DNA from: Kordia sp965283645
GTDB lineage: Bacteria > Bacteroidota > Bacteroidia > Flavobacteriales > Flavobacteriaceae
Direction of reading: 5' to 3'
Assembly (NCBI RefSeq): GCF_965283645.1
Contig: NZ_CBDIPG010000001.1
Coordinates: forward strand, 1,922,001-1,986,000
DNA: 64,000 nucleotides
Made by a program: the position numbers and the translations under genes. The notes beneath the pieces are model-generated. The model saw nothing but the letters and a program-made list of their open reading frames with translations, made no database searches and was not told where the DNA came from. Each line of letters begins with the position of its first letter. Positions within the stretch are counted from its first letter, which is position 1. Of this stretch, positions 8,934-16,576 are shown piece after piece.

Positions 8934-11867
8934 TTATGACTTTAGTTTTGTGATTGGAATGGTAATGATTACTTTGGTTCCGTTTGGTTGTTTTGTGTGA
9001 TCATTATACAAATCTTCAATGGAAACTCCTACTTGCTTTTCTTTTCCGTAATTGAGTAAATCCAATCGATCTTGTGTGGCTTGTGTACCAAAAGATTTGT
9101 GTATTTTATCTTTTTTCTCTTTTATTTCTAGTGCTTTTTTTCTACCAACTCCATTATCTTCTATAATACAAATTATAGTATCATTTTTATCGGAAGTTTT
9201 TAATGAAATTTTAAGGATCCTATTGTCTTTTTTGTGTAACAATCCATGTTTTAAAGCATTTTCAACATATGGCTGAATTAACATTGTAGGAATCGTAGTT
9301 GCTTCTGTATCTATACTTTTATCAATCTGAATTGAATAAATGAGCTTGTCTTCAAAACGTAATTCTTCTAATTCTAAATACATTTCTAAACAGTCAATTT
9401 CATCCTGTAAAGAAATAACACCTCTGTTACTGTGATTGAGATAGGTTCGTATTAAATCGGCAAATTTCCCTAAGTAATCACTTGCCAGATTTTTTTTGTT
9501 GAGAATAATGTATTCTTGAATCGAGTTTAGCGCATTGAATATAAAATGCGGATTCATCTGTGAACGCAAGTTTTCTAATTTTAAAAATACCAATTCGCGT
9601 TCTTGTGCTAGTTTTTCGAGTTCTTTATTTTTTTGCTTGTCACGTTTTTTAAGAATGTTTTTGTAGTAGAGGATTATCAACAATAATGCAGATATTACAG
9701 CACTCAGAATAAACCAAGGGCGTTTCCAAAAAGGATTTTTTATCGCAATTTGAATCGATTCAATTTCAGATTCACCTGCCAACGAGGTCGATTTCGCTTT
9801 TACCTGAAACGTATAATTTCCTACTGGCAAACTATTGTATTTTACAAAATCGATACCTTCATCAACAGGAATCCAATCGTCATTAAACCCTAACAATCTA
9901 CTTGTATAACGAATGTGTTCTTTAGATCGAAAACCATTTGAATTGAAACTTAGTTTTATCGCATTTTGATAATGTGGAAGTGTGTATTTTTTTTGAAGTA
10001 GCGTATCTTTTTCATTGATTTGAATGCCTGTAAAGTATATTTCTGGTTTGGCTCTTTGTTGAAAGGCTGTTTCCCTATTAATTGAAAAAATACCATTATT
10101 GGTAGAGAAGATAACGTTGTTTTTAAAAGGAATAATTCCGTTAATTAAATATGTCCTTATGCCATCACCTTTGGTTAGTATTTTGAACGTTTTTGCTTTA
10201 ACATCTAGCAATTGAATTCCTTTGGTAGTAACAATCCATAATGAATTTCCATCACCTTTTATTTTTTGAGTAAAATTGGAAGCCAATCCATTTTCCGTTG
10301 TATAACTTACAATAACACTATCGTTTTTAATACCATACAAACCATCTTTAAAGGTTGAAGCCCAAATAGTACCATCGTCCGTTTTTGTAATATCTACAGC
10401 ATGAATTTTTTTCCCTTTATCGTAAATCTTTTTTGCGCTTAATGTTGAATCATATTTTATTAAATCGTCCATATAAGAAACGTAACTGTTTTTACTAATG
10501 GTATCATGAAAACCAAAATATGATCTTGAAAACCCTAACCGAGCTTCTTTCCGATTATTTTTCATTCTAACTGCACCTCTGTAATCGGCAATAAGAAACG
10601 TATTTTCGTCTACATACGATAAACTTCTTGCATTGAAAAAATCACGATTTGTCGTTATTTTTTTTGTCTCAAAATCATACACAATTCCTTGATCTTGCTG
10701 ACTGATGTACAGTTTTTTGTGTGCTTTATGGTAAAAAACGGCTTTTATTGGTGTATGCTTTTTCAGATCAATGAGCGTTATTTTATTGGTATTGATATTG
10801 TACAATCCTGCTTTTCCGTTAGCCATTCCAAAGAAAAATGATTCTTCATCTATTTTTTCTATACATTCAAAACCATCAATACCATCTAACATATTGTAGT
10901 CACTATTGTTGATATTTGGAATTACAAACACACCATTTCGAAGCGTTGTAGCCCAGTAATTTTCACTTCTATCAATGATTACTTTTGAAACATATTCATT
11001 TCCGAAATACCTATTTTTATACGTTATTTTCCCGTTTTTCAAAGTATATATCCAAAGTCCACTAGAAGACGAAATCAACATTTCATCATTGTAAAAACTA
11101 ATCGTAGCAATCTCACTATTTTTCAACGCTGCTTCCAATTTAAGTTCTTCATACTGACCTGAATTTAAATCGAATAAATATAGATACGACTGACTGTTTC
11201 TATCAATAAATTTTAGATACATTTTCCCCTTGTATCCCGTAACTAAGGGCATTCCTATACTTCGCTTTGACAAGTCGTTATAAATGGCTTCTGAGGTGTT
11301 TTTTTTGATTATATTTAATTCTAAATCTAAGGCAACAATGCTTTCTCCTGCGGTTACATATATTTCGTTTCCATATCTGTAAGGATTTCCTAATAGAGGA
11401 TATCCAATTTCCATACGTGTTTCAATTTCCCTTGTTTCTAATGAAATTTTATAAATTGCTTGATACGCAAATACCAATAAGTGTTTATCAGTAATAAAAA
11501 AACTTCCAAGTCGCCCTTTGACTTCTTTTTTTAAATCAATAAACGTGATGAGTTTATCATTTTCTACATAAAAAAATTGTCCAGAAATGTTAGTACACCA
11601 AATTTTTCCTTCAGAATCTTCTACTGGCTCAAAAACTGACAAACCTCTTTTTTCTTTGTTTGTGTAGAGTTTAAATTGATTTCCATCATACCGATAGAAT
11701 CCTTTATTGGCTGCCAACCAAATAAATCCTTTTGAATCTTCTATACTATTGTAAAACTCAATATCTGGCAAACCGTCTTTTTCAGAAAACTGTATGTATG
11801 TTGGATGTTGTCCAAATACGGAACCTGCAAATAGAAGTATGAATAGGTAGTATATATTTTTTATCAA
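8934..11867 (-). CDS. Hybrid-free LytS-type sensor kinase with two-component propeller and Y_Y_Y domain
   Basis: 977 residues. A signal peptide (to VFGQ) is followed by a periplasmic two-component regulator propeller (about 25-600; repeats such as DSKGFIWLAANKG, DSEGKIWCTN and DDGTIWASTFKDG), a Y_Y_Y domain (about 620-715, ending GNYTFQVKAKS), one membrane helix (719-736) and a coiled linker. The cytoplasmic His_kinase domain has the phospho-acceptor H774 in QMNPHFIFN, then an HATPase with N-box ENALKHG (about 869) and G-box DNGVG. The start is TTG at 11865-11867: no ATG precedes it before a stop at 11904, and the signal peptide begins right there. It probably senses an extracytoplasmic ligand and signals to the downstream LytTR regulator. 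Confidence 0.9.
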   Translation of the reverse strand: MIKNIYYLFILLFAGSVFGQHPTYIQFSEKDGLPDIEFYNSIEDSKGFIWLAANKGFYRYDGNQFKLYTNKEKRGLSVFEPVEDSEGKIWCTNISGQFFYVENDKLITFIDLKKEVKGRLGSFFITDKHLLVFAYQAIYKISLETREIETRMEIGYPLLGNPYRYGNEIYVTAGESIVALDLELNIIKKNTSEAIYNDLSKRSIGMPLVTGYKGKMYLKFIDRNSQSYLYLFDLNSGQYEELKLEAALKNSEIATISFYNDEMLISSSSGLWIYTLKNGKITYKNRYFGNEYVSKVIIDRSENYWATTLRNGVFVIPNINNSDYNMLDGIDGFECIEKIDEESFFFGMANGKAGLYNINTNKITLIDLKKHTPIKAVFYHKAHKKLYISQQDQGIVYDFETKKITTNRDFFNARSLSYVDENTFLIADYRGAVRMKNNRKEARLGFSRSYFGFHDTISKNSYVSYMDDLIKYDSTLSAKKIYDKGKKIHAVDITKTDDGTIWASTFKDGLYGIKNDSVIVSYTTENGLASNFTQKIKGDGNSLWIVTTKGIQLLDVKAKTFKILTKGDGIRTYLINGIIPFKNNVIFSTNNGIFSINRETAFQQRAKPEIYFTGIQINEKDTLLQKKYTLPHYQNAIKLSFNSNGFRSKEHIRYTSRLLGFNDDWIPVDEGIDFVKYNSLPVGNYTFQVKAKSTSLAGESEIESIQIAIKNPFWKRPWFILSAVISALLLIILYYKNILKKRDKQKNKELEKLAQERELVFLKLENLRSQMNPHFIFNALNSIQEYIILNKKNLASDYLGKFADLIRTYLNHSNRGVISLQDEIDCLEMYLELEELRFEDKLIYSIQIDKSIDTEATTIPTMLIQPYVENALKHGLLHKKDNRILKISLKTSDKNDTIICIIEDNGVGRKKALEIKEKKDKIHKSFGTQATQDRLDLLNYGKEKQVGVSIEDLYNDHTKQPNGTKVIITIPITKLKS

Positions 11868-11995
11868 TTTGTCTAAAATATTATAATTTTCAAAATTACA
11901 ATTTTAAAAGTCATGTTTGTAAAACTTTTTGCAGAACACCTGTATTAGCTTCTAAAGATTGGATAATATATAACTATATAGCGTTTATTTATTTT

Positions 11996-13999
11996 CTAGG
12001 TTGTTGAATAACTGAAAGAATCATCTTTTGCAAGCGGCATACTGATCGTTACTTTTGTTCCTTTTGACTCTTCAGCATCGTACAAATCTTCTATTTGAAC
12101 TCCTATTTGATTCGTTTTTCCATAGTTTAATAAATCTAATCGTTCTTTGGTTACTTTTGTTCCAAATGACTCGTGCATTTTACTTTTCATCGCTTTTATT
12201 TCTGATGCTTTTTTTCTTCCTATTCCATTGTCTTCAATAACACAAATAATGTTATTTTCATCTAGCGCATTGAATAAAGACACTTTTAGTTTTCGATCAT
12301 TTTTTTTATGTAATAATCCGTGCTTTAAAGCATTTTCTATATATGGTTGAATTAACATTGTTGGAATAAACGTTGTACATATGTTTACATCTTCAGCAAC
12401 ATCAATCACATATGTTAGCTTTTCTTCAAATCGTAATTCTTCTAATTCTAAGTACATTTCTAAACACTTCAATTCTTCTTCTAAAGGAATTAAACCTTTG
12501 TTACTATGATTTAGGTATGTTCTAATTAAATCAGCAAATTTACCCAAGTAATCACTTGCTAAGTTTTTCTTATTTAGAATAATGTATTCTTGGATTGAAT
12601 TGAGCGCATTAAATATGAAGTGTGGATTCATTTGTGCTTTTAATGCTTTTAGTTCTGAATCGCGATATTGCTTTTCTATGACGAGTCGTTTTTTAGTCTC
12701 TTGAAGTTCTAACAATGCTAATTCAGCTTTCTTTTTAACTCTTAATCTACTAAAATACAATAGCGATGATGTTACAATAAAGATCATCAATAAAAGCGCT
12801 CCTATGAAACGATTTCTATTTTTTTGATTTTCTAACGTTGCAATTAATGCTGTTTGTTCTGCTAGATCTTTTTCTCTTTCAATTTTTTCAGTTTTGTATA
12901 AAGCTTCGTAGTTTGCTATTTCCTTTTGTTTCTCTATGTTTAGTAATGAATCTTTGATTATTGCTTCTTTTTTAGCAAAATTTAATGATTTTTTATAGTC
13001 ACCTGTATCTTCATAAAGCGCTGAAAGCATTTCGTAGTTATGCCATAAAGAGTTTATGTTATTTCCTTTTTCTAGTAATTCATTCGATTTTAATAGAAAG
13101 GATTCTGCTTCTTTATATTTTTTTAGTTTCGTTAAGTTGTTTCCAATGTTGTTGTAACTTTTTTGAATTCCATGCGCACTTTTTAACGTAGTGTATTTTT
13201 CAAGTGCTTTTTTAAAGTAGACATCTGCTAATTCATGATTCTTCTTTTTTTCATATATCGCGCCTATATTCGTATATAAGTTTGCCAGACTTCGCGGTTT
13301 TTTCACAAATTCTAGAGCTTCTTTCGCATATTTTAGAGCTTCATCTAATAGATTTTGTTTCGTTTTAACACCAATAAGATTGATACAAATACTGCTCAAT
13401 ATTATTTTATTTTTTTTCGTAAATGAATCATTATATACTTCCTCAAGATACTTATCACTATTTTTCCAGTCTTTCATTGCAATATAAACTCCCGCTAAAT
13501 TATTTTTAACCATTAAAAGTTCTTTCTTGCTTTTATCTCCTTTCTTTTCAAAAAATATGATTGCATCATTGAAAATAGTAATTGCCTGCGAGAAATCTCC
13601 TTTCGCTTTCAACACATTCGCTTTGGACATTTTAGCAACTAAAACTCCCGAAGAATCTTGGAGTTTTCGGTACATTTTTATTGAATTGTCATAGTGTATG
13701 ATTGCAGAGTCTAGTTGTCCTCTTTTGCGATAATAAACTCCCAATTCTCTTGTTATTTTGGCACTTCTTCTTATATCATTTTCTTTCTCACTTTCAGCTA
13801 ATCCTTTGTTTATAAGATAGTAATGCAACTTGGCATCTCTATTTCTATAATAACTTAATAATTCGTTGTGACGCACTATTCGCACAGAATCAATTTTTAT
13901 TTTAGATAATACGTTTTTAATACTATCCACTTTCTTTTCCTGAGAAAATCCAAATTGGATGAAACATAATGTAATACAAAATAGAAGCTTCGAATTCAT
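11996..13999 (-). CDS. LytS-type sensor kinase with TPR sensor region
   Basis: 667 residues. The signal peptide ends FGFSQ. About seven tetratricopeptide repeats follow (residues ~75-350; e.g. LGVYYRKRGQLDSAIIHYD, IGNNLTKLKKYKEAESFL), then a coiled coil, one membrane helix (398-417) and a second coiled coil (420-450). The His_kinase domain has H460 in QMNPHFIFN and the HATPase has N-box ENALKHG and DNGIG. From QMNP through the following LNHSN, 45 residues are identical to the neighbouring 977-residue kinase, although the sensor halves are unrelated. No regulator follows directly, so it may share the LytTR regulator at 8161-8913. 128 bases separate the two kinase genes. Confidence 0.9.
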   Translation of the reverse strand: MNSKLLFCITLCFIQFGFSQEKKVDSIKNVLSKIKIDSVRIVRHNELLSYYRNRDAKLHYYLINKGLAESEKENDIRRSAKITRELGVYYRKRGQLDSAIIHYDNSIKMYRKLQDSSGVLVAKMSKANVLKAKGDFSQAITIFNDAIIFFEKKGDKSKKELLMVKNNLAGVYIAMKDWKNSDKYLEEVYNDSFTKKNKIILSSICINLIGVKTKQNLLDEALKYAKEALEFVKKPRSLANLYTNIGAIYEKKKNHELADVYFKKALEKYTTLKSAHGIQKSYNNIGNNLTKLKKYKEAESFLLKSNELLEKGNNINSLWHNYEMLSALYEDTGDYKKSLNFAKKEAIIKDSLLNIEKQKEIANYEALYKTEKIEREKDLAEQTALIATLENQKNRNRFIGALLLMIFIVTSSLLYFSRLRVKKKAELALLELQETKKRLVIEKQYRDSELKALKAQMNPHFIFNALNSIQEYIILNKKNLASDYLGKFADLIRTYLNHSNKGLIPLEEELKCLEMYLELEELRFEEKLTYVIDVAEDVNICTTFIPTMLIQPYIENALKHGLLHKKNDRKLKVSLFNALDENNIICVIEDNGIGRKKASEIKAMKSKMHESFGTKVTKERLDLLNYGKTNQIGVQIEDLYDAEESKGTKVTISMPLAKDDSFSYSTT

Positions 14000-14120
14000 A
14001 TATTCTTGTTAAAACATATAAAGATGATCGTTTTCTTCACGAAACTTACTTACCAACTTCTGAAGTGATCATATGAACTTCTAAAGTGATTTATATTTCA
14101 CTTTTAAGAATAGCTTCAAA

Positions 14121-14161
14121 ATAAAAAACGACCTTTAGTAAATTGTACTAAAAGTCGTTTT
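14121..14161 (-). terminator. Intrinsic terminator
   Basis: Arms AAAAACGACcTTTAGTA (14124-14140) and TACTAAAaGTCGTTTT (14146-14161). On the minus strand a T run follows. It lies 25 bases after the 14186-14428 peptide gene. Confidence 0.75.
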
Positions 14162-14185
14162 AACTAATGATTAGATGTTATTTTC

Positions 14186-14428
14186 TTAGCAAATTCCTAC
14201 TGGCTGACAAGATATACTTGGTTGACAGTTTGCTGTCGGAGGGCATCCATTTGTTGGACAAGCCGCACTTGGACAGGCATTTGTTCCACAGACTACAGTA
14301 GCGCAGTTAGTATCTGCATCAGCTAAACATGAACGTGTTCTTCCTCCTTGCAATTCTGCAGATTCTAGGTTAGAAATAATGTTTTTGTTTAAAGTAAGTC
14401 CATTGTGTTTTAGATTCTTTTTTTTCAT
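14186..14428 (-). CDS. GG-leader, Cys-rich RiPP precursor (class I lanthipeptide-like)
   Basis: 80 residues. The leader MKKKNLKHNGLTLNKNIISN ends in AELQGG (residues ~24-29). The core (about 51 residues) has nine Cys, with NGCPP, ISCQP and a terminal GIC, and is rich in Thr, Ala, Pro and Asn. It is a paralogue of the next gene upstream (14544-14789) and of 878-1144; the three share an ADTNC-like block soon after the GG and the same terminus, while the middle varies in length. No modification or export genes are nearby. Lanthipeptide assignment rests on the leader; most Cys are not flanked by an obvious ring-forming Ser/Thr pattern. Confidence 0.78.
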   Translation of the reverse strand: MKKKNLKHNGLTLNKNIISNLESAELQGGRTRSCLADADTNCATVVCGTNACPSAACPTNGCPPTANCQPSISCQPVGIC

Positions 14429-14543
14429 GATTAATTTTTTTTATAGGTTAATACTATAAAGTTACTTGTATTCCCCTGTGTTATTTCATAAAAAACCTCA
14501 CAACTTTTACTTGAAAACCTTAGTTAACATTTTGTTATGTTAA

Positions 14544-14789
14544 TTAGCAAATTCCTGCTGGCTGACAAGAAATTGATGGAATACATAATTCTGTCGGAGG
14601 ACACGTATTTGTGTATGGACAACCTAAAGCTGTAAGGCATGTACCTGTTAAGGCTCCGCAATTGGTGTCAGCATCAGCAAAGCAAGAGAATGTTCTTCTT
14701 CCTCCACCTTTTACTTCATCTGAAGAAAGATTAGAAACTACCTTTTTGTTTAATTTGAGTCCTGTGTGTTTGAAGTTCTTTTTTTTCAT
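14544..14789 (-). CDS. GG-leader, Cys-rich RiPP precursor (class I lanthipeptide-like)
   Basis: 81 residues. The leader MKKKNFKHTGLKLNKKVVSN is followed by a double-Gly site DEVKGG. The core has eight Cys and ends SISCQPAGIC, almost the same as the ISCQPVGIC end of the downstream paralogue. It sits 115 bases upstream of that paralogue, so this is a tandem pair. An R-R pair follows the GG, unlike the 878-1144 peptide. Function could be antimicrobial or signalling; nothing in the window decides between them. Confidence 0.78.
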   Translation of the reverse strand: MKKKNFKHTGLKLNKKVVSNLSSDEVKGGGRRTFSCFADADTNCGALTGTCLTALGCPYTNTCPPTELCIPSISCQPAGIC

Positions 14790-14914
14790 GATATTATATT
14801 TTAAAAGTTAATACCACAAGTTACTTTTATTTAAATTTTATCACACATAAAAAACCCGACTAATAGTACTCTAAAACCCTAATTAACATTTATTTACATA
14901 ATGACTTTAGATTG

Positions 14915-15937
14915 TTACGGAATGATCAAATCTTGAAAACCTTTGGTAACGTATTTTTGAATGTTTCCGTATTGATCTCTGCTTACCACATATGCATCTA
15001 CGTCTTTTAATTCGCTTAAAAGCTTCTTTGTTTTATCGTATGGCATTACCATAAACGCCGTTGCATATGCGTCTGCTATCATACAACTTTCTGCAACTAC
15101 AGAAACACTTAACACATTATTTTTCATTGGATATCCTGTTTTTGCATTTAGGATATGTACGTAGTAATCACCCGTTTCTGGATCTATTCTGAATTTTCTA
15201 TAGTTTCCAGAAGTTGCCATTGCTTTGTTTTCCAACGCAATTAATTCTATGTATTGACGTTCGTCACTATCTTGAATTGGACTGTCAATAGCAACCGTCC
15301 ATTTTTTTACTTTTTGTGGGTTTTTCCCTTTTGTTAAGATTTCGCCACCAACTTCAATGATATAGTTTTTAACACCATTATCATCAAACATTTTACCTAT
15401 TAAATCGATAGCATATCCTTTTCCAAGCGCATTAAAATCAAATGTTATGGAAGAATGCTCTTTAATTACTTTTCCTTCATTGGTAACTCTTACTTTATCA
15501 AATCCAGTAAACGTCATAATACTATCTAATTGTTGTGGCGTAAGATTGTTGATTGGTTTTTCTGGACCAAATCCCCAAGCATTTACTAATGCACCCACAC
15601 TTGGATCGAAGAAACCATCTGTTTTTTCATAGACTTCTCTTGAAAAATTATAGACCGTTTTGAAATAATTATCAATCGTAACATTTTTTTCTCCTCTGTT
15701 AATTCTGGAAATATCAGAAGTTGGCAAATATGCAGAGATTGATTGATTTACTTCATGAAATACATTTTCTATTTCATTTTGATAGTTGATGTCTTCTTTT
15801 GACGTTTCGTACTGAATCGTATAAGTAGTGCCTAATGCAAAACCTGTATTAGTTTGCATACTAATATCCTGCGGCTTTCCACAAGATAATACGAGAAAGG
15901 CTATACATGTGTATAGGGGTAATGTAATTGCTTTCAT
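14915..15937 (-). CDS. apbE: FAD:protein FMN transferase (ApbE), lipoprotein
   Basis: 340 residues. The signal has a lipobox (FLVLSC, Cys at ~19), as is common for ApbE proteins anchored on the periplasmic side. Family marks are FDFNALGKGYAIDLI, YIIEVGGEILTKGKNP, MATSGNYRKF, HILNAKTGYP and the Mg2+/FAD-binding region VVAESCMIADAYATAFMVM. ApbE uses FAD to attach FMN covalently to Thr in the Dxx(s/t)GAT motif of NqrB and NqrC, both encoded ~7 kb upstream on the same strand; an S9 peptidase gene and a terminator lie between. It is preceded by the small gene at 15941-16303 with only 3 bases between, so these two are likely cotranscribed. Confidence 0.95.
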   Translation of the reverse strand: MKAITLPLYTCIAFLVLSCGKPQDISMQTNTGFALGTTYTIQYETSKEDINYQNEIENVFHEVNQSISAYLPTSDISRINRGEKNVTIDNYFKTVYNFSREVYEKTDGFFDPSVGALVNAWGFGPEKPINNLTPQQLDSIMTFTGFDKVRVTNEGKVIKEHSSITFDFNALGKGYAIDLIGKMFDDNGVKNYIIEVGGEILTKGKNPQKVKKWTVAIDSPIQDSDERQYIELIALENKAMATSGNYRKFRIDPETGDYYVHILNAKTGYPMKNNVLSVSVVAESCMIADAYATAFMVMPYDKTKKLLSELKDVDAYVVSRDQYGNIQKYVTKGFQDLIIP

Positions 15938-15940
15938 TGA

Positions 15941-16303
15941 TTACGTTATTTGTATTAAACCATCATAATCTAATATGTATGGCTGATTTTTTACTATTTC
16001 TTCTAATGGATTGTCTGCATTTCCAAGTCCAACACCTGCAAAAAATAATTGTGCTTCAAACTTTTCTACATGTTGCTTAAATGTTTCCATCCATATAGCA
16101 TCGTATTCTTTTGGATCTTCCGGATAGGTGACAGCTTTTACGAGTACAAACTTCTTTTTATTGTTTTTATCAATACAAACAAATTGTGGATGCTTGTTTA
16201 GTTTGCTATTTACCGCTAGAAATTCATATCCTTTTTCTTCCAATTCTTTTCCTACGATGTTCATTGCAAGATTATGCAATTCTTGTTTTGTTAGTTTTTC
16301 CAT
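15941..16303 (-). CDS. Conserved 120-residue protein next to apbE, function unknown
   Basis: Start chosen at the ATG at 16303 (MEKLTKQELHNLAMNIVGKE); the upstream 27 residues of the open frame look non-coding. The soluble alpha/beta protein contains EEKGYEFLAVNSKLNKHPQFV, a Lys-rich turn, FVLVKAVTYPEDP and a C-terminal EAQLFFAGVGLGNADNPLEE. I recall that homologues in Flavobacteriaceae are sometimes labelled 'NqrF', but there is no ferredoxin or flavin domain here and the true NqrF is at 19499-20806. The label is probably copied from neighbourhood. The link with apbE (3-base gap) suggests a role in flavinylation or Nqr assembly, but that is inference. Confidence 0.75.
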   Translation of the reverse strand: MEKLTKQELHNLAMNIVGKELEEKGYEFLAVNSKLNKHPQFVCIDKNNKKKFVLVKAVTYPEDPKEYDAIWMETFKQHVEKFEAQLFFAGVGLGNADNPLEEIVKNQPYILDYDGLIQIT

Positions 16304-16458
16304 AGCATATATGAATTCCAAACCAACACTAGCGAAAGTATTGGTTAATAGCCGTGTATCACTTTTTTGTGTTATTTCTTTCACAAATATCGATTAAATG
16401 CACTTTTCGTCGAACAAATTCAATATCAATGACGCACACTACTAAATATTATTTTATG

Positions 16459-16466
16459 CAAAGGTA
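16459..16466 (-). promoter_or_regulatory. Possible -7 box for the 15941/apbE unit
   Basis: TACCTTTG on the minus strand fits TAnnTTTG, but no clear -33 TTTG is at the right distance. Apart from this box, 16304-16576 (273 bases) shows nothing I can name. Confidence 0.3.
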
Positions 16467-16576
16467 CTTGCAATACTATTACTTTCCGAATTTTATAGAA
16501 TCTAATCATGTTTAGGATAGTGATACAGTATAAACAGTTGCTATTTTTAAAAGTGTAGTATCTATTTTGAAAATAG

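Noticed and set aside
15941..16303. Calling this gene nqrF
   Set aside because: It has no ferredoxin Cys cluster, FAD or NADH motif; the real nqrF is at 19499-20806.
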